A DNA stretch of 64,000 bases, taken from positions 62,001 through 126,000 of the forward strand of contig JASAND010020159.1 of the NCBI GenBank assembly GCA_030248195.1, read 5' to 3'. Source of the stretch: Trissonchulus latispiculum. Its lineage: Eukaryota; Nematoda; Enoplea; Enoplida; Ironidae. Each line of letters opens with the position of its first letter. Positions within the stretch are counted from its first letter, which is position 1. The notes under the pieces were generated by a model. It made no database searches and was not told the origin of the DNA. It saw only the letters and a list, made by a program, of their open reading frames with translations. Shown one piece after another: positions 32,981 through 44,100 of this stretch. Position numbers and translations under genes: made by a program.

Positions 32981-35900
32981 CTATTGAAAAGACATAGTGT
33001 TGACAAAACGGAATAAATTTGGTATAGGACGCAATAAAGATGGAATAAAGGACCTATTAACTGGTGCATACGGTGCTGGTGCAGTAGTGTTATTAAACTG
33101 CTTGATGATTATTGCCATTTCTTGACTAGCATTGGATGCAGTTTCGTCTTGATTTGTTTCTTCAATGGTATTTTGCCCTTGTTCGACCTCGTTTACAGTA
33201 TTTTCTAATCCTTCAGTATTGCTACCAGCATCATTGTTATTGTCCTCCCTGTTTTCCGTAGCCGTTTCCTTAGGCGTATCTTGGAATAAGTCATCAAATT
33301 GTTCAGCTGTATCATCGGTAAATTGAGGATGCACATCTGGTAGTTTCTTGAGTCGATTGACGTGAATTGGGTTACTTACCTTCCCAGTTTGTAAGCACCG
33401 TAAACGCACATTTTGTTCCGAAATCTTTTCAATTATGCGGTAAGGATTTGGAGCTAACTTTGCGATATCTCCTTGTGGTACTGGTACTTGAGATATATTT
33501 CGCATAACTAGCTTTCCTACGTCAAAATGTTGCATATGTACATTTCTATCATACCTTTGCTTAACCAAGTCAGCTTTGTCCTTAATTATTTCCGAAGTCA
33601 AACGCCAGTTTTCCGTTAACTCCCGCATAGCAGATGTTTTATACGCATTTAAGGAAGTAACAGGTTTATCCAGTTTTTCAAAAAGTAAATCTTCCGGAAC
33701 TTGACAGTCACGACCAAAAAGTAGAAAATATGGTGTATCTTGAATGGTAGAATGAAAAGATGTTCGATACGCATGCATTGCAAAAGCCAGTTTGATATCC
33801 CAGTCCTTCTGTGACGTATCTATGTATTTCTTAACTATTTCACGTATAGTACCATTTACCCTTTCTACAAGTCCGTTAGACTGAGGGTGATAAGCTGTCG
33901 TACGTAGCTTCTTTGTACCTAGTAGCTTAAAGAATGTCGATGTTACTTCTGACTGAAAATTTGGGCCTTGATCCGTGACTATTTCATTAGGTACGCCATA
34001 ACGTAAAATAAATTCATACAAAAGCGTACGTATTAACGTTTCAGATTTTTCATTCCGAAGAGGCCACGCTTCTGCCCAACGTGTTAATTGATCTATCAAA
34101 ACAAGAACACAGACCTTTTGCTTCTTACTAGTTGGAAAATGACAAACGTCTAGGTAAATCCGTTCAAATGGCCTAGTCACAGGTGGATAAGGTTTCATAG
34201 GAGCTTGCGGTTGTTTCGGTCCAATAGTAAACTTCGCACAAACAATACAGTTACGTACGTATGCTGTTACATCTCTAGTTAACGTTGGCCAATAGTATTT
34301 AGTAGCTATCTTATAAAGAGTTTGAGGTACTCCTTGGTGTCCACCAGTATCCATTGCACTATGGTATTGATGTAAGATATAGTTTCGAAACTTTTGTGGG
34401 ACGCACACTTGTCGAGGTAACGCTAGTCTCCTTCGTCCACACGAGTCAATGTGATGTCTATACAAAATACCGTTTTCCAAAACAAAATCCGATTCAAAAC
34501 GAATTAAACGCCAAACTTTTTCGTCGGTTGTTAAACGACCAGTTTCCATGTAGTCTTTTAATGGACCAAATTCATGATCTTCATCTAAAGCTTGACTCCA
34601 ACTTTCATCAGAAAACTTTTCAATAGCGAATACAGGTGGATACATGTCCTCAGTTACATCAAACTCTTCTTCGTTTTCAGATGTTGTTTCTGTGTTGTTA
34701 TTTTGCGTACGTACTTGCTGCAATCGTGAATCCGCCGTCGCAATGTCAGCCAAAAAGTTGTCCTTGGACTTTGGATTACGCGAAAGAGCATCTGCTACTG
34801 GATTATCAACCCCTTTTCGATGTAATGCTGTAAATTTGTACTCTTGCAATGCTATATGCCACTTAGCTAGTCTGCTATTACCTTGACGTTTTGGACAAGT
34901 AAAGATGTACTTAAGAGCTTCGTTGTCAGTATATAGGGTGAATTGGCGATGTCTTAAATAATGTTGGAAATGTTTACATGCCCAGACTACAGCTAATCCT
35001 TCTAGTTCGTATATTTCATACTTCTTTTCTGCACCTACTAAAGATCTACTTGCATAAGCGATTGGTTTTGGTCTTGATTCACCTTCTTGTTCTTGCTCTA
35101 GTACCGCACCGAGACCTTGAATACTAGCATCAGTTGTTAACAAAAATGGATTATCCCAATTTGGGTATGCCAACACAGGTGCCTGAGTTAACGCAGTTTT
35201 CAAACTATCAAACGCTGTTTGGCATTCATCAGTCCAATGAAAGCATTCTTGTTTCTTCAATAGATTATTCAAAGGTCCGGCTATGGTACTAAAATTTTGA
35301 ATAAATCGCCTATAGTAACCTGCCATACCTAAAAATCCACGTAGCTGCTTGACTGTTCTAGGTACAGGAAAATTTTGAACTGCACTTACTTTACGAGAGT
35401 CAGTTTCAATGCCTTTCTCTGAAATAAAGTGTCCAAGATATTCAACTCGTTTGCGAAAGAAGACACACTTTTTCATTTTCAATCGAAGACCATGGTCAGT
35501 CAATTTTTGAAAAACGACTTCCAACATTTTCAAATGGTGATCCTCATCGTTTGAAGGGATCAGTAGATCATCGATGTAAACTGGAAGTTCAGTAAAAATG
35601 CGCTCCATTATGCGTTGAAACGTTGCTGGAGCATTCGTTAATCCAAAAGGCATGACATTGAAATGGAAAAGTCCCATATGTGAAATAAATGCAGTTTTCT
35701 CTTTGTGAGGTGGAAACATTTCTATCTGCCAGTAGCCACTATTAAGATCTAAGGTGGAGAAAAATTTTCCTTTACTGAACATATCTAGAATTTCATCTAT
35801 CTTAGGTAGTGGATATCGGTCTTTCCTAGTTATCTTGTTCAGATTCCTGTAATCGATGACAAACCTTGTCGTTCCATCCTTCTTACCTACCAGCATACAT

Positions 35901-38900
35901 GGAGATGACCATTGGCTGTTCGATGGAGAGCAAATACCTTGATCCAACATCTTCCGAATGTGTTCTTCAATTTGTAGTCTTTCATTAGGATTCACTCTGT
36001 AGGCCTTAGCTGTTACTGGTCCACCCATACCAGTGTCAATCAGATGTTGTCCAGTTGTGCATTTTCCTAAGTTAGTAGGCGTAGCAAAGACATGTACGTA
36101 CTTACGTAATAGCTTCTTGAACCTTTCCTTGGATTTTTCCGAACATTCGAATTTATCTACCTGAGCTTCTTTCAGAAATTGTTCGTATTGTTCTTCCTTT
36201 GTTAACGGCTTTTCCTCTTTAGGTTGTTGTTGCTGTTCTTGTATCGTTTCCCTAATGTTTGAACTATGAATAGCTGAATTGACTTGTGGGTTTTCTCCCG
36301 TAAGAAGATCTGACTCACATACGTACTCCTGCTCAAACCAGTTATCACCCATATGCAGAAAAGCTTCCTTGCCTTTAGGATTTTTCACAGAAACTAAATC
36401 GTCAGCATAAGCTAATAGCATTCCTGGCCGTAGGTCCAAAGCTTCAGGACCAAGATTCCACACTCGAACGTATTGAGATTGATTTTCACTAGAAACAATA
36501 CCAGGAACCACATAGCAATTATACTTTTCAACAATTTTCATAGAATTTCGTACCATTTTTGGTGGATCTTGAAAACGTGAAGGCCAAGGAGCTGTCTTGG
36601 GTTGTACTTTGGATGCATAAGTACGTATGAGAGAAAGAACTTCGTCATTATCCTCGGTATTTGGGTTTTGTTCATTTGATTCACAAGCTATTGGAACCCA
36701 TGCTTCTGAATTAGGTTGCACACTAACTCCAACTCTAAGAAAAATATTTGAGACTTTTGGAGTTTCTTTTCCAAGAACTTGCAAAATGCTATCCAACTGA
36801 GGTGCACCTAAAAGAGGTACTTCTTTAAAAAGAGGATGGTAGATTGAATGTCTGCCCAACAACATTGACCAATTATAGGTTGAAAGAAAGTCAGAACCAA
36901 GTAAAACATCGTATGGGCAATGTTCACTGATAAGGAATTCGTGAGGCCAAATATAACCTTGAAAAGACAAATTCAATTTGACTGATCCGGAAAAATCTAT
37001 CGGAGTACCATTAGCTGCGGTAGCTGAAGCAAAACGTCGCTCGCCGGGCGTGAGTGCCTCTGGTGACTTCTTTTGTAAATGCTCAACGAAGCTTTTCGAA
37101 ATAACCGAGATATTCGCACCAGTATCTAGTAAAGCTAACGTATTCAAACCAGAGACAGACACTACAACCACTGGCGAATGAATAGGCGGTATTTTTGCTT
37201 GAGCTCCAACAAAATATTTATCTTCCTGAGCAAAAGCCATTAAATAGTTCCGATTATTAAAAACAGGCTCAGTTTTTGGTGCCTTTTGTGGCTGAGAGTA
37301 GGAAACCTTTTGTTCTACACTTGACGAATCAGAATCAGAATCAGAACCTTCCTCGAAACTTTCTTCGGTTGATGTCGCATCGGAGTATGAAAGTAAAACA
37401 TCCTCAAAAAGAAATTTGTCCGGAAAATCTGGGTCCAATACCTTAGACTTGATCTTTTTCTTTGTCTTTTCATGTTTCGTACGTACCCGTTTACCCTTTG
37501 AAGGCTTTTCTCCCTTGCGTTTACTGAGTTCTTCCTCAGTTTTCTGGATTTTCGGAGATGTTTCTTTTGCCTTTGCTTGGGTGGATGCCTCTTCAATTGT
37601 TCTAAGCCTTTGCAATCTATCCAAGTTATCATCTAAGGATGTATTCTGATTTATGAATTGAACTGGCGCGTATTTTTCACTATGGGAGACAGAGGCACCC
37701 GTCTTTTCTTGTGGACTAGTATCACCGTTATGCTGAGTGTTCTCCGAGAGGCGAGCCAAAAAGTTCGCTCCTGAAGGCACTCCTTGATTAGGTGAACTAG
37801 ATGTGCATGTCCCTATTCTAGTTGATGAGGCATTTGCAGATGCGAAAACCACGCGAGGTCCAAAAGAAAACGCTTGGCTTTCGCAACTGCGCCTGTTCGA
37901 AGACGCCATTCTTGAAGCACTTCCCCTATGATAAAAATTTGTCGGCGCGTTGAAAAATCTAGACTGGTGCCTTTGAAATGGAAAATTATACCGAAAATTT
38001 GGAAGCAAAAACCTAGGATGCTGAAAATTCGTAGGCCTAAAGCCAGCATTCTGATTTTGGAAACGTGAATTCCGAAAAGTTTGACCAGAACGCGAAGTTG
38101 CGCGCTGAAAATTTGCTTGATGAGGTACCAATGAATTTTGCTGAATTGGTCGCAGAAAAAGTGCATTACGCATGTCGACCTTGTGCCGATCTACCGGTAC
38201 CAACTTTACCCAGCGTTGCTGGTCTGGCATAAAAAGAACACGTTCCGTTGCCTGAAATTGATTTGGCACTGAATTTCCAGAAAAACCGTCGGTTGAAAAA
38301 GAAACATTAGTGGAGGGACTTGTACGTACATACGTATTAGAACGTGGAGCTGAAAAACCATTGGAACTTGGTTGAATAGAGCAAACCGAATTTGTACGTA
38401 CATACGTATTCGAAGAATTTTGATAATTTGGCAAATTTGTTCGTCCAAATTGATGATTCGGAGGTAAGTTTGACTTTACCACTCCAGCGTAAGAACAAAA
38501 GACTGAACAAATTTGATCGGAAGAAATTGACTTCTGATTTGGATAGGACTTCATCAAACTTTCCACGATGTTATCTGAATTAGCAAGGACTGAACAAACG
38601 TTTGGATTAGAGTTCGAAACTGTAGTAGAGATTAAGGTAGAATTTACTTCAGGTGGAGACGGAAATTGTGCACCTTGTTGCTGCGAAGGTTCTCGCCTCT
38701 CACAGTCCAAAAAATTCAAAACAGATGGCTTCAAAGGTCCAATGAAAGAAGTTCGATGTTGCGCCTGTTGGTACTGCTCATAGGACATAAGTTGGAAAGG
38801 CTTGCCTGAAGGATCTAGAAGAACATTTGCCTGAGCGCCGCGTTGCTGATCGTTGTCAAGTGAACAGTTATTTTCGTCGCTGTTCCAACTTTGATTCTGA

Positions 38901-39076
38901 TAGTCGTTAAAATAAGTTTTGCGCTTGCGACCGCGCCAAAAGTTTGAATTTCCATTTGGATAACGCATAGCACAGGTTGATGCTAAATGGCCTAAATTGC
39001 CGCAGCAATAACACGTAACGTTTTTGAGATCGCGCTGAGAGGGTTGGAATTCTAAATGTGAGCTTTGCTGCCGCAC
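32981..39076 (-). CDS. Ty3/gypsy polyprotein: zinc knuckle, protease, RT, RNase H, integrase
   Basis: 2,031 codons with no stop. The first codon here is GTG and the frame is open back to 39235, so it is probably expressed as a gag-pol fusion. In order: CCHC knuckle CYCCGNLGHLASTC (about residue 20); a disordered linker of roughly 600 residues rich in Asn, Ser, Gln, Phe and Arg; protease LLDTGANISVIS (about 650); reverse transcriptase with LDLNSGYWQI, FGLTNAPATFQ and the YIDD catalytic box (about 1168); RNase H with TTDASIQGLGAV and YTDNEAL; integrase zinc-binding HHCC (HQYH...CIVC) and a DDE core seen as DVCHFP, DQGPNF and ERVNG (about 1640-1750). Near 33450-33465 it lacks two codons present in copy 2 (KYDGPYR reads NPYR). 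No chromodomain seen. All catalytic boxes look intact. Confidence 0.93.
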   Translation of the reverse strand: MRQQSSHLEFQPSQRDLKNVTCYCCGNLGHLASTCAMRYPNGNSNFWRGRKRKTYFNDYQNQSWNSDENNCSLDNDQQRGAQANVLLDPSGKPFQLMSYEQYQQAQHRTSFIGPLKPSVLNFLDCERREPSQQQGAQFPSPPEVNSTLISTTVSNSNPNVCSVLANSDNIVESLMKSYPNQKSISSDQICSVFCSYAGVVKSNLPPNHQFGRTNLPNYQNSSNTYVRTNSVCSIQPSSNGFSAPRSNTYVRTSPSTNVSFSTDGFSGNSVPNQFQATERVLFMPDQQRWVKLVPVDRHKVDMRNALFLRPIQQNSLVPHQANFQRATSRSGQTFRNSRFQNQNAGFRPTNFQHPRFLLPNFRYNFPFQRHQSRFFNAPTNFYHRGSASRMASSNRRSCESQAFSFGPRVVFASANASSTRIGTCTSSSPNQGVPSGANFLARLSENTQHNGDTSPQEKTGASVSHSEKYAPVQFINQNTSLDDNLDRLQRLRTIEEASTQAKAKETSPKIQKTEEELSKRKGEKPSKGKRVRTKHEKTKKKIKSKVLDPDFPDKFLFEDVLLSYSDATSTEESFEEGSDSDSDSSSVEQKVSYSQPQKAPKTEPVFNNRNYLMAFAQEDKYFVGAQAKIPPIHSPVVVVSVSGLNTLALLDTGANISVISKSFVEHLQKKSPEALTPGERRFASATAANGTPIDFSGSVKLNLSFQGYIWPHEFLISEHCPYDVLLGSDFLSTYNWSMLLGRHSIYHPLFKEVPLLGAPQLDSILQVLGKETPKVSNIFLRVGVSVQPNSEAWVPIACESNEQNPNTEDNDEVLSLIRTYASKVQPKTAPWPSRFQDPPKMVRNSMKIVEKYNCYVVPGIVSSENQSQYVRVWNLGPEALDLRPGMLLAYADDLVSVKNPKGKEAFLHMGDNWFEQEYVCESDLLTGENPQVNSAIHSSNIRETIQEQQQQPKEEKPLTKEEQYEQFLKEAQVDKFECSEKSKERFKKLLRKYVHVFATPTNLGKCTTGQHLIDTGMGGPVTAKAYRVNPNERLQIEEHIRKMLDQGICSPSNSQWSSPCMLVGKKDGTTRFVIDYRNLNKITRKDRYPLPKIDEILDMFSKGKFFSTLDLNSGYWQIEMFPPHKEKTAFISHMGLFHFNVMPFGLTNAPATFQRIMERIFTELPVYIDDLLIPSNDEDHHLKMLEVVFQKLTDHGLRLKMKKCVFFRKRVEYLGHFISEKGIETDSRKVSAVQNFPVPRTVKQLRGFLGMAGYYRRFIQNFSTIAGPLNNLLKKQECFHWTDECQTAFDSLKTALTQAPVLAYPNWDNPFLLTTDASIQGLGAVLEQEQEGESRPKPIAYASRSLVGAEKKYEIYELEGLAVVWACKHFQHYLRHRQFTLYTDNEALKYIFTCPKRQGNSRLAKWHIALQEYKFTALHRKGVDNPVADALSRNPKSKDNFLADIATADSRLQQVRTQNNNTETTSENEEEFDVTEDMYPPVFAIEKFSDESWSQALDEDHEFGPLKDYMETGRLTTDEKVWRLIRFESDFVLENGILYRHHIDSCGRRRLALPRQVCVPQKFRNYILHQYHSAMDTGGHQGVPQTLYKIATKYYWPTLTRDVTAYVRNCIVCAKFTIGPKQPQAPMKPYPPVTRPFERIYLDVCHFPTSKKQKVCVLVLIDQLTRWAEAWPLRNEKSETLIRTLLYEFILRYGVPNEIVTDQGPNFQSEVTSTFFKLLGTKKLRTTAYHPQSNGLVERVNGTIREIVKKYIDTSQKDWDIKLAFAMHAYRTSFHSTIQDTPYFLLFGRDCQVPEDLLFEKLDKPVTSLNAYKTSAMRELTENWRLTSEIIKDKADLVKQRYDRNVHMQHFDVGKLVMRNISQVPVPQGDIAKLAPNPYRIIEKISEQNVRLRCLQTGKVSNPIHVNRLKKLPDVHPQFTDDTAEQFDDLFQDTPKETATENREDNNNDAGSNTEGLENTVNEVEQGQNTIEETNQDETASNASQEMAIIIKQFNNTTAPAPYAPVNRSFIPSLLRPIPNLFRFVNTMSFQ

Positions 39077-39206
39077 TGGAATAGCTTGAGCTGATGCTAC
39101 AATAGGGACTTTCGCAGAAGTAGAAGGCTCCGATTCCTGATTTTGAATTTCCGCCTTGCCAGACTTGATAGCTTCCAGTGTAAGTTGTAACTGCGCATTC
39201 CTAGAT

Positions 39207-39911
39207 TTATGTCCAAATTTGCGCTTCGAGCTGGGTCAGCTTTTCATTCAAATCAGAATCTACAGTGGTAGAGACGCTGCTGACTTTAGCTTTCGGTTTA
39301 AATTCAGTTTTAGAAGTGGAAGGGGAGGTTGACAAATCCGACTCCTGTTCCTCCTCCAACCTTGAAAGCTGGATCACAATTTTGTGCAGTTTCTCCAAAG
39401 TTTGTCCCCAACTTTCCAAGTCAATTAAGAGGGGCACACTCAGCTTTTTCAGTTCAGGGCGCAGACCGTTTCGTAGTTGCTCAAAAATATTTATAGCCCT
39501 CAAATTATCAGAATCATTTGGAAAAGCTTTTCTAGCCATGATTTCCAGGTCAGCGGCAAAATCCTGCACCTTTTCGTTTTCCTTCTGAACACGAACATAA
39601 AAACTTCGAGAATGTTCAGCCGCTGTCCTTGTCACAGGTTCGTAAAGAGTCTTCAAACGTTTAACCATTTCTTCGTAGGTTTTTGGAAGCCCAAGAGAAG
39701 AAAATCTGTGAAGGACAGTTTCCCCAAATTTTGTAAGAAGAAGGGCTCGCTTATTAACATCTGGGATGGAATTCGCTTGGACAATTGCCTCGAAACTAGT
39801 GATCCATTCTTCTGGAGTTACCGAAGTTTCTCTACCATTGTAGGGACTCAGACTTTTAAAAACGCAAGATACAATTGAGTCCGCCATGTCATGAGCTGAG
39901 TAAGTTGTCAA
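39207..39911 (-). CDS. Ty3/gypsy Gag (capsid) of copy 1
   Basis: 234 codons starting MTTYSAHDMADS at 39911. It has the gag capsid-like pattern PEEWITSFEAI, then FGETVLHRFSSLG, a helical LLIDLESWGQTLEKLHKIV and a Lys/Ser tail. It ends in TAA at 39209-39207, before any zinc knuckle. The CCHC knuckle is in the next frame (+1 relative to gag), which overlaps gag by about 26 nt (39235-39210). Either a +1 frameshift joins them, as in Ty3 itself, or this copy has an indel. The fragment 5' of the start is not recognisable as an LTR. Confidence 0.8.
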   Translation of the reverse strand: MTTYSAHDMADSIVSCVFKSLSPYNGRETSVTPEEWITSFEAIVQANSIPDVNKRALLLTKFGETVLHRFSSLGLPKTYEEMVKRLKTLYEPVTRTAAEHSRSFYVRVQKENEKVQDFAADLEIMARKAFPNDSDNLRAINIFEQLRNGLRPELKKLSVPLLIDLESWGQTLEKLHKIVIQLSRLEEEQESDLSTSPSTSKTEFKPKAKVSSVSTTVDSDLNEKLTQLEAQIWT

Positions 39912-40062
39912 GAAAATTGAGGGGAGTCCTTGCGTCCTAATAAATTTGGGATGGCTGATAAAGTTGTTTAGACTGATAGGTGCCTAAATATCGAAGGAGA
40001 AACGGTAGAAAGAAACGGTAGAAAAATTGAGAAATTAAAGCAAAAATTTCATTCAACAACTC

Positions 40063-40680
40063 ATGCAGAAAAAGGAAAAAAGTTTTGTTGAGAAAAAGCA
40101 GAAAAGAAAAAAGAACCTGAAAAAAAATCACAAATTAATCATAATTAAATATAATATAATTAAAAGGGGGGTTTTGCTTCAGCTACGCAGCTATGGTACT
40201 CCGATGATTTTTCTGGTCAGTCAAATTGAATTTGTCTTTTCAAGGATATATTTGGCCTCACGAATTCTTATCAGTGAACATTGCCCATACGATGTTTTAC
40301 TTGGTTCTGACTTTCTTTCAACCTATAATTGGTCAATGTTGTTGGGCAGACATTCAATCTATCATCCTCTTTTTAAAGAAGTACCTCTTTTAGGTGCACC
40401 TCAGTTGGATAGCATTTTACAAGTTCTTGGAAAAGAAACTCCAAAAGTCTCAAATATTTTTTTTAGAGTTGGAGTTAGTGTGCAACCTAATTCAGAAGCA
40501 TGGGTTCCAATAGCTTGTGAATCAAATGAACAAAATCCAAATACCGAGGATAATGAAGAAGTTCTTTCTCTCATACGTACTTACGCATCCAAAGTACAAC
40601 CCAAGACAGCTCCTTGGCCTTCACGTTTTCAAGATCCACCAAAAATGGTACGAAATTCTATGAAATTGTTGAAAAGTTAA
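40063..40680 (+). pseudogene. Gypsy copy 2, truncated protease-to-RT linker fragment
   Basis: Homology to copy 1 begins at about 40176, within the protease/linker region, so the first 38 codons of this frame are unrelated AT-rich spacer. From ISEHCPYDVLLGSDFLS it follows copy 1 closely, then breaks at 40680. Between 40680 and 41180 there are many small deletions relative to copy 1 and no long frame. Gag and the catalytic protease box are absent. Confidence 0.8.
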
Positions 40681-41178
40681 TTGCTTGTGGTTCCTGGTTT
40701 GTTTCTAGTGAAAATCAATCTCTCGTTCGAGTGTGGAATCTTGGTCCTGAAGCTTTGGACCTACGGCCAGGAATGCTATTAGCTTTGCTGACGATTTAGT
40801 TTCTGTGAAAAATTCTATAGGCTTTGTAGCTTTTCTGCATTTGGGTGATAACTGGTTTGAGCAGGTGTACTTATGTGTGTCAGATCTTCTTTCGGGATAT
40901 AACCCTCAAGTCATTCAGCTTTCATAGTTCAAACATTAGGGAAACGATACAAGAAAGAAAACAACCTAAAGAGGAAAACGTTAACAAAGGAAGAAAATGA
41001 ACAATTTGAAAGAAGCTCAGTAGATAATTCGAATGTTCGGAAAAATCTAAGGAAAGGTTCAAGAAGCTATACGTAAGTACGTATGTCTTTGCTACGCTAA
41101 ACTTAGGAAAATGACTGGACAATCTGATTGACACTGGTATGGGTGGACCAGTAACAGTAAGGTACAGAGTGAATCCTA

Positions 41179-44100
41179 ATGAAAGATAAAATTGAAGAAC
41201 ACATTCGGAAGATGTTGGATCAAGGTATTTGCTCTCCATCGAACAGCCAATGGTCATCTCCATGTATGCTGGTAGGTAAGAAGGATGGAACGACAAGGTT
41301 TGTCATCGATTACAGGAATCTGAACAAGATAACTAGGAAAGACCGATATCCACTACCTAAGATAGATGAAATTCTAGATATGTTCAGTAAAGGAAAATTT
41401 TTCTCCACCTTAGATCTTAATAGTGGCTACTGGCAGATAGAAATGTTTCCACCTCACAAAGAGAAAACTGCATTTATCTCACATATGGGACTTTTTCATT
41501 TCAATGTCATGCCTTTTGGCCTAACGAATGCTCCAGCAACTTTCCAACGCATAATGGAGCGCATTTTTACTGAACTTCCAGTTTACATCGATGATCTACT
41601 GATCCCTTCAAACGATGAGGATCACCATTTGAAAATGTTGGAAGTTGTTTTTCAAAAATTGACTGACCATGGTCTTCGATTGAAAATGAAAAAGTGTGTC
41701 TTCTTTCGCAAGCGAGTTGAATATCTTGGGCACTTTATTTCAGAGAAAGGCATTGAAACTGACTCTCGTAAAGTAAGTGCAGTTCAAAATTTCCCTGTAC
41801 CTAGAACAGTCAAGCAGCTACGTGGATTTTTAGGTATGGCAGGTTACTATAGGCGATTTATTCAAAATTTTAGTACCATAGCCGGACCTTTGAATAATCT
41901 ATTGAAGAAACAAGAATGCTTTCATTGGACTGATGAATGCCAAACAGCGTTTGATAGTTTGAAAACTGCGTTAACTCAGGCACCTGTGTTGGCATACCCA
42001 AATTGGGATAATCCATTTTTGTTGACAACTGATGCTAGTATTCAAGGTCTCGGTGCGGTACTAGAGCAAGAACAAGAAGGTGAATCAAGACCAAAACCAA
42101 TCGCTTATGCAAGTAGAACTTTAGTAGGTGCAGAAAAGAAGTACGAAATATACGAACTAGAAGGATTAGCTGTAGTCTGGGCATGTAAACATTTCCAACA
42201 TTATTTAAGACATCGTCAATTCACCCTATATACTGACAACGAAGCTCTTAAGTACATCTTTACTTGTCCAAAACGTCAAGGTAATAGCAGACTAGCTAAG
42301 TGGCATATAGCATTGCAAGAGTACAAATTTACAGCATTACATCGAAAAGGGGTTGATAATCCAGTAGCAGATGCTCTTTCGCGTAATCCAAAGTCCAAGG
42401 ACAACTTTTTGGCTGACATTGCGACGGCGGATTCACGATTGCAGCAAGTAGGTACACAAAATAACAATACAGAAACAACATCTGAAAACGAAGAAGAGTT
42501 TGATGTAACTGAGGACATGTATCCACCTGTATTCGCTATTGAAAAGTTTTCTGATGAAAGTTGGAGTCAAGCTTTAGATGAAGATCATGAATTTGGTCCT
42601 TTAAAAGACTACATGGAAACTGGTCGTTTAACTACCGACGAAAAAGTTTGGCGTTTAATTCGTTTTGAATCGGATTTTGTTTTGGAAAATGGTATTTTGT
42701 ATAGACATCACATTGACTCGTGTGGGCGAAGGAGACTAGCGTTACCTCGACAAGTGTGCGTCCCACAAAAGTTTCGAAACTATATTTTACATCAATACCA
42801 TAGTGCAATGGATACTGGTGGACACCAAGGAGTACCTCAAACTCTTTATAAGATAGCTACTAAGTACTATTGGCCAACGTTAACTAGAGATGTAACAGCA
42901 TACGTACGTAACTGTATTGTTTGTGCGAAGTTTACTATTGGACCGAAACAGCCGCAAGCTCCTATGAAACCTTATCCACCTGTGACTAGGCCATTTGAAC
43001 GGATTTACCTAGATGTTTGTCATTTTCCAACTAGTAAGAAGCAAAAGGTCTGTGTTCTTGTTTTGATAGATCAGTTAACACGTTGGGCAGAAGCGTGGCC
43101 TCTTAGAAATGAAAAATCTGAAACGTTAATACGTACGCTTTTGTATGAATTTATTTTACGTTATGGCGTACCTAACGAAATAGTTACGGATCAAGGCCCA
43201 AATTTTCAGTCAGAAGTAACATCGACATTTTTTAAGCTACTAGGTACAAAGAAGCTACGTACGACAGCTTATCACCCTCAGTCTAACGGACTTGTAGAAA
43301 GGGTAAATGGTACTATACGTGAAATAGTTAAGAAATACATAGATACGTCACAGAAGGACTGGGATATCAAACTGGCTTTTGCAATGCACGCGTATCGAAC
43401 ATCTTTTCATTCTACCATTCAAGATACACCATATTTTCTACTTTTTGGTCGTGACTGTCAAGTTCCGGAAGATTTACTTTTTGAAAAGTTGGATAAGCCT
43501 GTAACTTCTTTGAATGCTTATAAAACATCAGCTATGCGGGAGTTAACGGAAAACTGGCGTTTGACTTCGCAAATTATTAAGGACAAAACTGACTTGGTTA
43601 AGCAAAGGTACGATAGAAATGTACGTAGGAAACATTTTGACGTAGGACAGCTAGTTATGCGAAATATATCTCAAGTACCAGTACCGCAAGGACATATGGC
43701 AAAGTTAGCTCCAAAATACGATGGTCCTTACCGCATAATTGAAAAGATTTCGGAACAAAATGTGCGTTTACGGTGCTTACAAACTGGGAAGGTAAGTAAC
43801 CCAATTCACGTCAATCGACTCAAGAAACTACCAGATGTGCATCCTCAATTTACCGATGATACAGCTGAACAATTTGATGACTTATTCCAAGATACGCCTA
43901 AGGAAACGGCTACGGAAAACAGGGAGGACAATAACAATGATGCTGGTAGCAATACTGAAGGATTAGAAAATACTGTAAACGAGGTCGAACAAGGGCAAAA
44001 TACCATTGAAGAAACAAATCAAGACGAAACTGCATCCAATGCTAGTCAAGAAATGGCAATAATCATCAAGCAGTTTAATAACACTACTGCACCAGCACCG

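Larger units (their letters stand above)
29952..39911 (-). mobile_element. Ty3/gypsy LTR retrotransposon, copy 1 (no LTRs seen)
   Basis: Contains gag, a long pol frame and a 3 kb region 3' of integrase. Positions 29952-37031 are an inverted, nearly identical copy of 40176-47232. The homology stops in AAAATTTTT just short of the polypurine tract and LTR that follow in copy 2. No LTR was recognised on either side. The first ATG of gag is at 39911; 39912-40175 is AT-rich spacer with no primer-binding site seen. Confidence 0.85.

Noticed and set aside
34354..34886. Plus-strand ORFs within gypsy pol, repeated at 42276-42526 on the minus strand
   Set aside because: They recur in both copies only because they lie opposite the conserved RNase H/integrase frame.
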